DNA from: Nitrospira sp.
GTDB lineage: Bacteria > Nitrospirota > Nitrospiria > Nitrospirales > Nitrospiraceae
Assembly (NCBI GenBank): GCA_016873515.1
Contig: VGXB01000015.1
Span: forward strand, 1 to 45,005
Reading direction: 5' to 3'
DNA: 45,005 bases
Shown in pieces: positions 1-8,266 of this stretch (positions within the stretch are counted from its first letter, which is position 1; each line of letters begins with the position of its first letter). The notes under the pieces are model-generated. The model searched no databases, was not told the DNA's origin, and saw nothing but the letters and a program-made list of their open reading frames with translations. Made by a program: the position numbers and the translations under genes.

Positions 1-305
1 GCTGGACGTTACTTGACCTGGAATATGAGGGAACTGATTTCAAATCAGCCCCACAGTAAATCGCTCTCTAACCCGCCCCCATACTCATTATTGACGCAGA
101 TCGTTGTAAGTTAACCGGCCACTACTGGCCCTCCATATCTCATCAAACGACGAGAGTTAACCATCATGCGTCAACTGTCAGTCGTCAATTGGGAGAAAGC
201 CCTATTTTGCCAGATAAACCAAGATCAATAGAAAAGAAGGTTCCTTCTTGCTCTTCACGAATGACGTTTGACGGGCACTGATTGACGAATAATGGGCTGT
301 GTGGC
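1..305. other. Intergenic region without a gene
   Basis: No convincing coding region is seen. The stretch carries short, loosely repeated words such as CGTCAACTGT (169-178) and ACGAATGACG (257-266). Both words recur in the same order at 11767-11826. A small palindrome, AAGAAGG-TT-CCTTCTT, lies at 234-249. Read on the minus strand it is followed by a T-rich stretch and could be a weak terminator for the minus-strand gene ending at 306, but the stem is short and A/T-rich. Confidence 0.5.
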
Positions 306-704
306 TCAAGCGATGGGAACGCCGGCCGGCCCTTGAATCAGCTCAATCTCGTACCCGTCGGGGGCATCGATGAAGATAAAACGGTTGCCCGATGACGTCT
401 GAGTTGGGCCATCCGTGATGGCGATCCCTTTGTCAGTGAGCGCCATGATTGTCTGTTCCAGATTCTCTACTTGAAAGGCTAGGTGCACAAGATCCTCCTG
501 CACCTTTACCGGCCCGCTGGGGGGGAAGCTGGTGAGCTCAATCAGTTCGTCACTGTTGGGCACTTTTAAAAAGGCAAGATGCGATCCGCGAGGAGAGGTC
601 TTGTGCTCGATCACCTCAAGGCCTAGGACTGATGTGTAAAACTTGATCGTCTCGTCCAAATCACTGACCCGCATGCGAGTATGGAGGAGTTTTGTAACTT
701 TCAT
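306..704 (-). CDS. VOC-family protein, glyoxalase I-like
   Basis: A 132-residue single-domain protein of the vicinal oxygen chelate superfamily, close in length and layout to bacterial lactoylglutathione lyase, which isomerises the methylglyoxal-glutathione hemithioacetal in the cytoplasm. The four expected metal ligands can be aligned with E. coli GloA: His8 (LLHTRMRV), Glu56 (ELIELT), His74 (LVHLAF) and Glu121 (DGYEIELI). Two beta-alpha-beta-beta-beta modules are visible, about residues 4-60 and 70-125. There is no clear ribosome binding site before the ATG. It is a single gene, with the plus-strand DNA glycosylase divergent upstream. The fold is secure. The substrate is less so, because many VOC proteins keep these ligands but act as epimerases or resistance proteins. 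Confidence 0.8.
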   Translation of the reverse strand: MKVTKLLHTRMRVSDLDETIKFYTSVLGLEVIEHKTSPRGSHLAFLKVPNSDELIELTSFPPSGPVKVQEDLVHLAFQVENLEQTIMALTDKGIAITDGPTQTSSGNRFIFIDAPDGYEIELIQGPAGVPIA

Positions 705-800
705 GAAAAGAGCTTATAGCAGATGGTGTATGGCTGATGGCAAGACCGATCCGGAACCTTTTTTCTCTTATGCCTTGTGTCATAAGTTATTATATGAGCT

Positions 801-1343
801 ATGGCCATGCATAAGCCCATCCCGCGCGCGTTTTTCAACCGGCCCACTCTCACCGTGGCGCGAGCCCTGGTTGGAAAGTATCTTGTGCGGGAACACGGGA
901 AGGGGATTGTGGTCTGCAAGATCATCGAAGTTGAGGCCTACATTGGTGAGAAAGACAAAGCGTGCCATGCTTCGAAAGGGAGAACGGCTCGAACGGATGT
1001 CATGTTCGGCCCGGCCGGCTTCGCGTACGTGTATCTCATTTATGGGATGTATCATTGTCTTAATGTCGTGACGGAGCGGGAAGGATTTCCTGCAGCCATC
1101 CTGATTCGAACGGTGGAGATTGACGGTGAATTGATCGATGGGCCGGGCTGCTTGTGCCGTGCGTTGGATGTTGACCGATCGTTCCATCGGCTCGACCTCA
1201 CTATGGGCAGAAGTCTGTGGTTCGAAGATCGTGGTATCGATGTGCCGCGTGGTCGAATTGGACGGTTGCCGCGTATCGGTGTGGAGTATGCCGAGGAATG
1301 GGCCAAGAAGCTCTGGCGGTTTCGGTTGCGGCTCTCGAAGTAG
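801..1343 (+). CDS. DNA-3-methyladenine glycosylase (AAG/MPG family)
   Basis: A 180-residue base-excision repair enzyme that removes alkylated purines from DNA by cleaving the N-glycosidic bond. Hallmarks of the AAG fold are visible: the catalytic glutamate in EVEAYIG (Glu45, matching human Glu125), the substrate tyrosine Tyr47, the strand GFAYVYLIYGMYHCLNVV (73-90), and GPGCLCRAL (114-122), which matches GPGKLCRAL of relatives. The length fits bacterial members, which run about 180-210 residues. ATG at 801 is followed by a second ATG two codons later, and neither has a strong ribosome binding site. It converges on the gene ending at 1419, with a hairpin terminator between them. Confidence 0.9.
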   Translation: MAMHKPIPRAFFNRPTLTVARALVGKYLVREHGKGIVVCKIIEVEAYIGEKDKACHASKGRTARTDVMFGPAGFAYVYLIYGMYHCLNVVTEREGFPAAILIRTVEIDGELIDGPGCLCRALDVDRSFHRLDLTMGRSLWFEDRGIDVPRGRIGRLPRIGVEYAEEWAKKLWRFRLRLSK

Positions 1344-1351
1344 GACTAGTA

Positions 1352-1401
1352 GGATAGAAAACACAACGGGAGTCCCACTATCTGACGGAACCCCCATTGT
1401 G
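1352..1401 (-). terminator. Intrinsic terminator between convergent genes
   Basis: On the minus strand, arms at 1401-1387 and 1376-1362 form a 15-bp stem that is fully paired if three G-U pairs are allowed. The loop is 10 nt, followed at once by TTTTCTAT (1361-1354). This is a textbook intrinsic terminator for the minus-strand exported-protein gene. On the plus strand the three wobbles become C-A mismatches, so its effect on the DNA glycosylase transcript should be weaker. Confidence 0.75.
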
Positions 1402-1418
1402 CTTCAGCGGAGTACTGT

Positions 1419-1787
1419 TTACGGAATCTTTCGCTTATCGGTGATTTTTGTGGCGGATGTCACCGGTGGCGCAATCTTAATCTGCGGGCCTTGCACCTTG
1501 GGTAACCGGCCTGCGCCCTGTCCTTCCGTGATCCTGGCATTGTTGGTCTTCGTCAGGTCTTGCTTGCTGTGTGTATCGTCGAACCCAGCTGATTTCAGCA
1601 GAGAGGATTCTCCTCGGGCGTCCGATTGGCCCGGATCGTTGGCGGTCGGCTGGCCGGTCACGGGGCTCCCAGAGTTTTTCATGGGATAGCCCTCGTGCTT
1701 AGGAAGCAGCGCCGGATTGGCGAAGGCCATCGAGAGGGTGCAGAGAACAGCGAAGGTGGTAACAACCGCGGCGATGACAAGTTTCAT
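1419..1787 (-). CDS. Small exported protein of unknown function
   Basis: A predicted 122-residue protein. The ATG at 1787 is chosen because AAGGAG sits at the right distance upstream and a signal peptide starts there: MKLVIAAVVTTFAVLCTLSM, then a likely cleavage after AFA. An in-frame start 27 codons further upstream would put a Cys/His-rich stretch before the signal and is unlikely. The mature part is hydrophilic and low in predicted structure, rich in Pro, Gly, Ser and Thr, with no cysteine and no recognised domain. It probably lies in the periplasm or is secreted. The gene stands alone and ends in a good hairpin terminator. The family is not recognised. Confidence 0.7.
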   Translation of the reverse strand: MKLVIAAVVTTFAVLCTLSMAFANPALLPKHEGYPMKNSGSPVTGQPTANDPGQSDARGESSLLKSAGFDDTHSKQDLTKTNNARITEGQGAGRLPKVQGPQIKIAPPVTSATKITDKRKIP

Positions 1788-1978
1788 ACTCTTACTCCTT
1801 TGAAGAAAGACATGGTGACCGGACACGTCCTGGTCACGAGGCGTGATGCAGAAGCACGTCGGAGACACACGGGATCATATCCACGCTGCGCATGCCCTGT
1901 CAAACCGAGCTGCATGATTTCCGTAGCGTGTGAGTTCCTGCTCAAAATTCAACGCTCACCACTCTACACTCTCTGGGG

Positions 1979-3796
1979 TTAACTCGGCCGGCGGGGAGGA
2001 CGATGCCTGCGCCCACGATGCCGGAAGGCCGGTCCACGGCTCACGCCGGGCAGGCGGATTGTAACAGTGGTGCCTTCACCGGGTGCGCTGCCGATGGCAA
2101 TGGAGCCTCCGTGTTCTTCGATGATCTTTTTCACACTGGGAAGCCCCAATCCAATGCCGGAGCGTTTTGTGGTGAAAAAGGGCTCGAAGACTTTGTCAAC
2201 GAGGTCGGCCGGAATGGGAACGCCGTTATTTCTGATAATGATCTGTACCTCTAGGCCTTTTCCTGCTCGGTGTTGCGTCACCTGAATATGCAGATGGCCG
2301 CCGGGTGTCATGGCTTCACAGGCGTTCTTGAAAATGCTCAGAAACACCTGTTGGAGTTTCGCTTCATCGGCGCGCACCGGTGCAATAACGTTGGGGTACT
2401 CCTTGGTGACCTGAATGCGAGTTGCCTCCAAGTCCGTGGCCAGGACAACCAAGGAACTGTCCAAGGCTTCCGGGATTCTGCAGAGGTGGCGATTCAGCTC
2501 CAACGGCTTGGCGAAGTCCAGAATCTCATTCAGGATGGCCTCGATCCGAATCAGGTCGCGCATGGCGTTCTCCACGCGCGTCTGGGGATCGAAATCCAGG
2601 ATGCCTTCGCCGGTCACCTCTTCAAGTTGTGAGCGAATCGAGGCCAAGGGTTCTCGAATTTCCATAGCCAAAAATCCGCTAAACTCTCCGATAGCGGCTT
2701 GACGATCCTGCTTGCCAATGATGAGCTCAGACGGCAGGGTGGCTGCCAGTTGCGGTACGGGGTTGCTTGAACCGCCGACGGGGGCAGAGCTCGGCTGAGG
2801 GGTCGGTGACTGCATGAGCTCTGCAAGTTTGAGAATGATGGGCTCCAGTGTGCGGGCATCAGTGCTCTGGTACCGTTGCGGTTCCTTCGATCCCAGCGTG
2901 AAGGTGCCGCCGACTTGGCCACGCACGAAGAATGGGACGACCAGCGACGATTGGAATCGGTCTTTGAAGAGGTGCTTATGGTCTAGGAAACGCCCTTGCG
3001 TGGAGGCGAGGTCATGATCTACACGAGGCTTGCGATGACGGACGGCCCACCCTGCCGCAGAACTGTCGAGTGTCAGGCGTTGGCCAGGTTTGAGATCTTT
3101 CCTCGCGTCTTTTAGCTCGCCTTTCGCGTCCCCTGCGATACCCAGGACCTCGACGTTTCCCGCGAGGGGGTCGTAATAGCATACCCACGCGCGATCGTAT
3201 GAAACGAGGGGGAGGGCTTCCATCAAAGCCGCTTCAACTTTCGTTTGGAGTTCCGGAGAGAAGTGTGTAGTGAGTGCGGGAAATATGTCCGTTCCGGCCG
3301 GTGGCGGAGCCGGCTCTTGCGACACGTACGAATGGCCCATCACAGTATTGGTATGAAAGAGCCCGTCACGTTCCAGCGCTTTCGTGATTCCATCGCTTGT
3401 TTGCTCCAACATCACCTTGTCCTTCTTCGCGAAGGTTGTCCCCTCCTTTCGGCCGATGACCAGATAGCCGTAGGTCCGATTCACGTGGCGAAGCGGGATG
3501 CTCAACAGCGATTTCTTGCTGGGCGTGACCATCTTGAGCCCTATGCTGCGACTAGCTTCAGTATCGTGACCTGCGGATGGTGCGGATCCGGTGTCATGAA
3601 CCGACAACGCACGGACAATGGCTTGTATGTCCCTCGGCGTAAAGTTCCTCGCGGCGTGTTCGAGCAGCGGTCCGTTCTCCTGGTGGAAGATTGCCGCCAA
3701 TGCCGAGTCTGCCCCGATATCGTTCAGCGCGGTGTTCAGCGTTCGTTGAAGATGGGTTTCTGGTGCCGGTTTTGTTCGCGTAATCGGAGATGTCAT
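1979..3796 (-). CDS. GAF-domain sensor histidine kinase, probably a pseudokinase
   Basis: A 605-residue soluble signalling protein with no membrane segments. An N-terminal GAF-like region (about 15-145) is followed by a clearer GAF domain (about 180-330), a dimerisation helix region (365-435) and a C-terminal HATPase domain (470-585). The N box NACEAM (491-496), FEPFFTTK (537-544) and GIGLGLPSVKKIIEEHGG (547-564) are well kept. Two key residues are not. The H box reads LAMEIREPLASI, so Met378 replaces the phospho-accepting His. The G1 box reads RNNGVPIP, with Asn523 where Asp contacts adenine. No response regulator lies nearby. The C-terminus ends in an Arg/Pro-rich tail. It may act as a non-phosphorylating sensor or partner of another kinase. 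Confidence 0.85.
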   Translation of the reverse strand: MTSPITRTKPAPETHLQRTLNTALNDIGADSALAAIFHQENGPLLEHAARNFTPRDIQAIVRALSVHDTGSAPSAGHDTEASRSIGLKMVTPSKKSLLSIPLRHVNRTYGYLVIGRKEGTTFAKKDKVMLEQTSDGITKALERDGLFHTNTVMGHSYVSQEPAPPPAGTDIFPALTTHFSPELQTKVEAALMEALPLVSYDRAWVCYYDPLAGNVEVLGIAGDAKGELKDARKDLKPGQRLTLDSSAAGWAVRHRKPRVDHDLASTQGRFLDHKHLFKDRFQSSLVVPFFVRGQVGGTFTLGSKEPQRYQSTDARTLEPIILKLAELMQSPTPQPSSAPVGGSSNPVPQLAATLPSELIIGKQDRQAAIGEFSGFLAMEIREPLASIRSQLEEVTGEGILDFDPQTRVENAMRDLIRIEAILNEILDFAKPLELNRHLCRIPEALDSSLVVLATDLEATRIQVTKEYPNVIAPVRADEAKLQQVFLSIFKNACEAMTPGGHLHIQVTQHRAGKGLEVQIIIRNNGVPIPADLVDKVFEPFFTTKRSGIGLGLPSVKKIIEEHGGSIAIGSAPGEGTTVTIRLPGVSRGPAFRHRGRRHRPPRRPS

Positions 3797-3874
3797 AGGT
3801 TTGTCAGTAGGTTGAATGTGGTATTGTAGCCGGAACGTGAATGAATATCCACTCGTTGACTGAAAGAAAGCCGG

Positions 3875-4339
3875 CTACTCTGGATTGATGATTTTGAGAG
3901 GCCGACGGGGTTCATCGGACGGGTTAGAGGTGGCGATGGACAGGCGGTCGACGGTCCAACTACTGAGGATTGTCGAGACGAGGCTGATAACCAGTGCGCC
4001 GCCGACGGCGGACCAGAATCCCGATACGCTGAAACCTTTCACGAGATAGGCCGTCAGTTCCAGCAGGAAGGCATTCAGCACCACCAGAAAGAGCCCCAAG
4101 GTAAACACGATGAGCGGCAGGGCTAGTACGAAGAGGATGGGACGAAGGATCAGGTTGAGAAAGGTCAGTACGAGGACTACGGCGATACCCGATGCGAAAC
4201 TGTCCGCTTCCAGGCCGGGAACGGTCGTGACGGCCAGAAAGACCGACACGCCGGCAATCAGGATTCGCATCAGTGCGTGACGGAGTCCTCCGTGGAACGG
4301 CAACTCTCGAATCGCACGAGTAAAATGGACCGTGGGCAT
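3875..4339 (-). CDS. YvlD/phage holin 4 superfamily membrane protein
   Basis: A small inner-membrane protein of about 154 residues with four predicted hydrophobic segments. The run LTFLNLILRPILFVLALPL followed by FTLGLFLVVLNAFLLEL is typical of the YvlD/'phage holin family 4' group, widespread bacterial membrane proteins of unclear role that are not true phage holins. The ATG at 4339 is preferred because AGGTGG lies five bases upstream. A GTG at 4348, directly after the stop codon of the upstream gene, is an alternative. The near-zero gap from the gene ending at 4349 suggests co-transcription and translational coupling with that exported protein. Confidence 0.75.
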   Translation of the reverse strand: MPTVHFTRAIRELPFHGGLRHALMRILIAGVSVFLAVTTVPGLEADSFASGIAVVLVLTFLNLILRPILFVLALPLIVFTLGLFLVVLNAFLLELTAYLVKGFSVSGFWSAVGGALVISLVSTILSSWTVDRLSIATSNPSDEPRRPLKIINPE

Positions 4340-4348
4340 TGGTCCCAC

Positions 4349-4669
4349 CTATCGAGGGGTGCTTGGTACCTGCCTAGATGTTGAGTGGTATACGATTCTG
4401 GCGACCAACTTCTTGTTGTCCTTTGTTGCCTCGATAATGACGCGGTCTCCTATGTTCGGCGGGTTGGTCGAGGCCGGGTTGTTCTTGTTCTTGAACTGCA
4501 CGGTCTTTGTGAGCGTCACGGAGACCGGGACGGTCCGATTCGGCACCTTCACTGCAATGCGCTTCTGGTCGATCGCGGTCACGATCCCCACGACGTGTTG
4601 CACGCCTTTCTCCGCTGACACCGGCATGGCGAGCAAGAGCATTCCCAGAAACATCATGCCGAAGATCAT
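4349..4669 (-). CDS. Small exported protein, OB/DUF5666-like
   Basis: A 106-residue protein with an N-terminal signal sequence (MIFGMMFLGMLLLAMPVSA, likely cleaved after VSA). The mature part is a compact all-beta domain: GIVTAIDQKRIAVKV, then VSVTLTKTVQFKN, then IGDRVIIEATKDNKKLVARIV. This strand pattern resembles exported OB-like DUF5666 proteins, which is only a resemblance by eye. There are no cysteines or catalytic motifs. It is followed immediately by the YvlD-like membrane protein, so the two probably form a small envelope operon. About 190 bp separate it from the carotenoid gene upstream, and nothing recognisable is seen in that gap. Confidence 0.65.
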   Translation of the reverse strand: MIFGMMFLGMLLLAMPVSAEKGVQHVVGIVTAIDQKRIAVKVPNRTVPVSVTLTKTVQFKNKNNPASTNPPNIGDRVIIEATKDNKKLVARIVYHSTSRQVPSTPR

Positions 4670-4857
4670 GGTCCATTCTACTCCAAATTGTCGTGACGCT
4701 GGTTACCTGAATAGGCGCCGTCAGCCGAGGCACTCTATGCCCTCTGCATCGCATGATTTGGATGCCGAGTCAATGCCTTCTTCGCAGATTGATCCGGGAA
4801 ATCGGCTTCCCGATGCTTCGGTAAGGAAGCGCTCGGAACGAGGAGGAGTTGATGCCG

Positions 4858-5703
4858 TCAACGGTCTCCCGCGTGAACGCTCTTAGGAGAATACGAGGCA
4901 GAGGGCATCGCCTGTGGATTGACTAGGCGGAATAGCAGTAGCACGAGGACCGGCAGATGCATCAGGAGTCCGCTTAGCCCCATGAACGATTCCCCGATCC
5001 AGAAGGTCACGCTAAGATTGAAAGCCAGGACCCCATAATACAGTCCGACTCCCAACAGCATGCACGGGGTGATCGATGCGGGGAGGTTCAGCACCGGCAA
5101 CCGGCGTTCAATTGGGAAATAGAACATGAGCGACAGGATGCCGACGACGGCCCATCCGACGTAATTGGTGAAGGGGACGCCGAAGTGCATGCCGGGGTCC
5201 GGGTAGTAATAGATCTTGCCGAGGAACCAGCGGTCACCGCGCAAGGCGACCGGGTCGATCACCATATCGATGAAGGCGAACAGACACGCGGTTAACAGAA
5301 GGACAGGCATGCTGGTGCGCGCGGTTAGGTCAAACCGTAGGCGGTTCAATCGGAATGTTATGAACGGCGTGACACCGTCGATCGGCAGAAGCAGGCACAG
5401 GGCCACGCAGTAGGCAGCATAGAGGAGGAAGCTGAAGGAGATCGAATCCATGAACGGGACGTTGGAGATGTATAGTTCTTGCCCGGTGGTGGAGCCGTTG
5501 TAGAAATACCATCCAAAGGGAATGCCTGTGCGCGTTGAGGCGTACTCGCACACGAAGGCCGTTCCCCAACTGATCAGCCAGAAACGCCAAGTGCGTTGCC
5601 AGCCAATCGTCTTCACTGCAGCGAATAAAAAGGCGGCGAGGAAGATGAAGACGTATGGACGGAACGCGATGGTGTTGAAGGATAGAACGAGATACTCCAT
5701 CAT
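4858..5703 (-). CDS. Carotenoid biosynthesis membrane protein, CruF family
   Basis: A 281-residue polytopic membrane protein with about seven to eight hydrophobic segments. It matches the Caroten_synth (DUF422) family, which includes CruF carotenoid 1',2'-hydratase and haloarchaeal bisanhydrobacterioruberin hydratase. Seen features are the conserved acidic/Tyr-rich patches FVCEYASTRTGIPFGWYFY and VPFMDSISFSFLLYA, the FIDMVIDPVALRGDRWF segment and FGVPFTNYVGWAVVG. These fit the family's conserved Glu/Asp residues facing the membrane. It lies downstream of hpnA and ispA on the same strand with small gaps, so the three may be co-expressed. The exact carotenoid substrate cannot be read from sequence. 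Confidence 0.8.
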   Translation of the reverse strand: MMEYLVLSFNTIAFRPYVFIFLAAFLFAAVKTIGWQRTWRFWLISWGTAFVCEYASTRTGIPFGWYFYNGSTTGQELYISNVPFMDSISFSFLLYAAYCVALCLLLPIDGVTPFITFRLNRLRFDLTARTSMPVLLLTACLFAFIDMVIDPVALRGDRWFLGKIYYYPDPGMHFGVPFTNYVGWAVVGILSLMFYFPIERRLPVLNLPASITPCMLLGVGLYYGVLAFNLSVTFWIGESFMGLSGLLMHLPVLVLLLFRLVNPQAMPSASYSPKSVHAGDR

Positions 5704-5765
5704 AGATTACTGTTGAACGACGAATGTTGAGGGAGTGGTCTGTACGTTAACATTGAACATGATCG

Positions 5766-6749
5766 TCACGTGTAGCCGTGCGATCGAAACCAGCGCACGG
5801 CTTTGTTGAGAGCGACGTCCGGTGGAGTTTGCGGGAGGCCCAGTTCGCGGATCGCTTTGCTGCAATCGTAGTGCATTTTGTACTTAGCCATCTTCACCCC
5901 TTCGAGCGGAATGCGCGGTGGTTGACCGGTCAGATTCGCGAGCCAGTAATTGGCATAGGCGAGGGGCAGTACCGCTAGGCGAGGCAGTTTGAGCGCGGGC
6001 GCCTTAATTCCTGTCAGGGCACTCAAGATGTCGAACACCTCGCGCAAAAGCAGATTTTTACAGCCGAGGATGTAGCGTTCGCCGATGCGGCCTTTCTGCA
6101 TGGCCAAGAGATGGCCTTCGGCCACATCATCGACATCCACGATATTCATGCCGGTTTCGATGTAGGCCGGCATCCGGCCTTTCATGAAGTCCACGATGAC
6201 TTGGCCCGTCGGCGTGGGCTTCACATCTCGTTCGCCGACCGGGGCACTGGGATTGACGATGACAACCGGCAGCCCTTCTTTCGCCAGCCTCAGCACCTCC
6301 TGCTCGGCTAAGAACTTCGACCGTTTGTAGTGTCCGGCCATCTGCGTGATGGATACCGGTGTGTCCTCGGTCCCCACTCCTCCACCCTCCGGCAGCCCAA
6401 TCGCACCGATTGTGCTGCAATACACGATGCGCTCTATACCGACCTCGCGGGCTGCTTTCAGGAGATTCTTCGTGCCATCGACGTTCACATTGTAAAAAAT
6501 GGCGGGATCTTTAGCCCACAAGGCATAATGTGCGGCGACATGATAGAGATGGTGACATCCCGTCAACGCCGTCTTCAGTGACACCGGATCACGCAGATCT
6601 CCGGCGACCCGTTCGACCATCAGCCCCTCAAGATTTCGGAGATCGGCGTCGGATCGAGCCAACACGCGGACGTCGGTCCCTGCGCGCAAGAGGGCACGGG
6701 CGACCGCGCCTCCGACGAAGCCTGTGGCGCCTGTGACAAGAGCTTTCAT
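5766..6749 (-). CDS. hpnA: Hopanoid-associated NAD-dependent epimerase HpnA
   Basis: A 327-residue extended short-chain dehydrogenase/epimerase. The Rossmann dinucleotide motif is GATGFVG (7-13), and the active-site Tyr and Lys appear in HYKRSK (the YxxxK motif), preceded by a serine-containing CSTIGAIG strand. Length and sequence match the HpnA group, which usually lies in hopanoid or squalene loci and is thought to modify the sugar-derived hopanoid side chain. Its neighbours ispA (upstream, same strand) and the CruF-like gene (downstream) support an isoprenoid lipid role. No squalene-hopene cyclase is in this window, so the hopanoid assignment depends on family resemblance. Confidence 0.8.
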   Translation of the reverse strand: MKALVTGATGFVGGAVARALLRAGTDVRVLARSDADLRNLEGLMVERVAGDLRDPVSLKTALTGCHHLYHVAAHYALWAKDPAIFYNVNVDGTKNLLKAAREVGIERIVYCSTIGAIGLPEGGGVGTEDTPVSITQMAGHYKRSKFLAEQEVLRLAKEGLPVVIVNPSAPVGERDVKPTPTGQVIVDFMKGRMPAYIETGMNIVDVDDVAEGHLLAMQKGRIGERYILGCKNLLLREVFDILSALTGIKAPALKLPRLAVLPLAYANYWLANLTGQPPRIPLEGVKMAKYKMHYDCSKAIRELGLPQTPPDVALNKAVRWFRSHGYT

Positions 6750-6836
6750 GGCAAGGAGCGTGTGGTGTATAGCGTATAGCTCATGGTAGAAAATTCGAAT
6801 CAGAAGCTTATGCCATAAGGCATAGGCTATCAGCTC

Positions 6837-7727
6837 TTAGTTTTTGCGGGCGGTGATATACCGTGCAATCTCACGCAGGGGGTCAGCAGCAGGGCCAAAT
6901 GATGAGAGGCGATTGATGGCCTGCGCCACGCACTTATCCGCCAACTTTTTTGTGCTATCCACACCGTAGAACGTTGGATATGTCTTTTTCCCACGTTCGG
7001 CGTCGGTGTTCGGGTTCTTGCCCAACTCCTCGCGTGTGCCTGTTACGTTCAGGACATCGTCGGTGATTTGAAACGCCAGGCCGATGTCCTCGGCATAATC
7101 GGTCATGTCGTCGAGCTGGCGGTCGTTCACCCCGGCGGCGATTGCACCCATCCGAACGGCCGCGCGCATCAGCATGCCGGTCTTGTGTCTGTGGATGTTC
7201 TGCAGCGTGGACAGGTCAATGTCTATATTTTTAGCCTGGATGTCAAACACTTGGCCGCCGACCATTCCGAAGTTGCCTGAGCCATAGGCCAATTCCTGAA
7301 TGATCCGAACTTGCCGTACGGGGTCGCAGCCCTTCATGAGGTCGGGACGGCTGATGAGATCGAAGGCCATCGTCAGCAATGCGTCACCGGCCAGAATCGC
7401 CATAGCCTCGCCGTAGATTTTATGGTTCGTCGGTTTGCCGCGTCGAAAATCGTCGTTATCCATCGACGGCAGATCGTCATGAATCAGCGAGTAGGTGTGG
7501 ATGAATTCCAGCGAGCAGGCCACAGCCATCAGGCCGGGCGGTTCGGCTTCGACTGCCTCTGCCGCCGCGATTGTAAGAATAGGCCGGATGCGCTTTCCAC
7601 CTGCCATGAGGCTGTAACGCATACTCTCATGGAGCGTGGTCGGCGGTGTGATAGTAGGTGGCATCATCTGATCGAGATATCGATCGACCGCGACCCGTTT
7701 CTGTTCGAGGTAATCCTTGATATTCAT
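6837..7727 (-). CDS. ispA: Polyprenyl (farnesyl/geranylgeranyl) diphosphate synthase
   Basis: A 296-residue cytosolic prenyltransferase that condenses isopentenyl diphosphate with allylic diphosphates. The first Asp-rich motif is HDDLPSMDNDDFRRG, with the bacterial DDx4D spacing, followed by the usual GEAMAILAGDALL. The second motif is QITDDVLNVTG, where the third Asp is replaced by Asn, and the GKKTYP lysine is present. Length and the four-residue insertion in the first motif fit bacterial IspA-type farnesyl diphosphate synthases. Product chain length (C15 or C20) cannot be settled by eye. It is the first gene of a probable ispA-hpnA-cruF-like unit. Confidence 0.88.
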   Translation of the reverse strand: MNIKDYLEQKRVAVDRYLDQMMPPTITPPTTLHESMRYSLMAGGKRIRPILTIAAAEAVEAEPPGLMAVACSLEFIHTYSLIHDDLPSMDNDDFRRGKPTNHKIYGEAMAILAGDALLTMAFDLISRPDLMKGCDPVRQVRIIQELAYGSGNFGMVGGQVFDIQAKNIDIDLSTLQNIHRHKTGMLMRAAVRMGAIAAGVNDRQLDDMTDYAEDIGLAFQITDDVLNVTGTREELGKNPNTDAERGKKTYPTFYGVDSTKKLADKCVAQAINRLSSFGPAADPLREIARYITARKN

Positions 7728-8228
7728 GGGGAAACAGCTTTACTGGGCGGTATTTTCCAGCCCACGCGGAGAGTAACAAACGGGGGGAGGGGAGTCAAAC
7801 GAGGTGGTGATGACGTCACCAGCGATTACCTCTTGGCTCCCTGGGCGCGCACCGGGAGTTATCAGAAGCCGCAATCACGATCGGTGTTCGCTCAATGGGC
7901 ACGGTGTGAAGCAATCGCAGGCGCCGTCCTGTGAATAAGAAGGAGGAGGTAAAGAGCGTAGAGAATCACCAAGCCCCCGCTCCTAAAAGGAAGGAGAAGC
8001 AAAATTGAAGAGAGCCCTCTGAAAAGGGAAATGGTTTGCCCTACTCTTTCGACGAAGTCGCTCCGCGTCTCTGCTGATCGCTTGTAGGGGAATACAGGGA
8101 AACAGGGCTCGGTGATCTTCTGTGCTCGCGCGAGAAACACGGTCATAAACATGCCTGATAGAAGTCTCAGCTAGGGCCCTGGGTCATCTCATCTACTGCC
8201 ATTACTTGATGAATAACGGGCAACGTTC
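7728..8228. other. Intergenic region, no convincing gene
   Basis: About 500 bp between the divergent ispA and the zinc-finger gene. A short minus-strand open frame at 7892-8152 encodes 86 residues, but it lacks a ribosome binding site and family features and is not accepted. A small palindrome GGTGA-TGACG-TCACC lies at 7804-7818. Purine-rich patches are present, and no RNA gene or mobile element is recognised. Confidence 0.4.
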
Positions 8229-8258
8229 TTGTTTTTCCGCCGGACGCCTCGCTATACT
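8229..8258 (+). promoter_or_regulatory. Sigma70-like promoter for the zinc-finger gene
   Basis: TTGTTT (8229-8234), an 18-bp spacer, then TATACT (8253-8258). The predicted transcription start, six to eight bases downstream, falls at or next to the ATG at 8267. With no purine-rich ribosome binding site before that ATG, this promoter predicts a leaderless mRNA. Confidence 0.55.
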
Positions 8259-8266
8259 GCCTTTTC

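Noticed and set aside
780-1397. A 205-residue minus-strand open frame across the DNA glycosylase gene
   Set aside because: It lies fully antisense to a gene with clear family motifs, and its translation has no domain signature.
7892-8152. An 86-residue minus-strand frame in the gap before the zinc-finger gene
   Set aside because: No ribosome binding site, no recognisable motif, and an odd mixture of residues; it is likely a chance frame.
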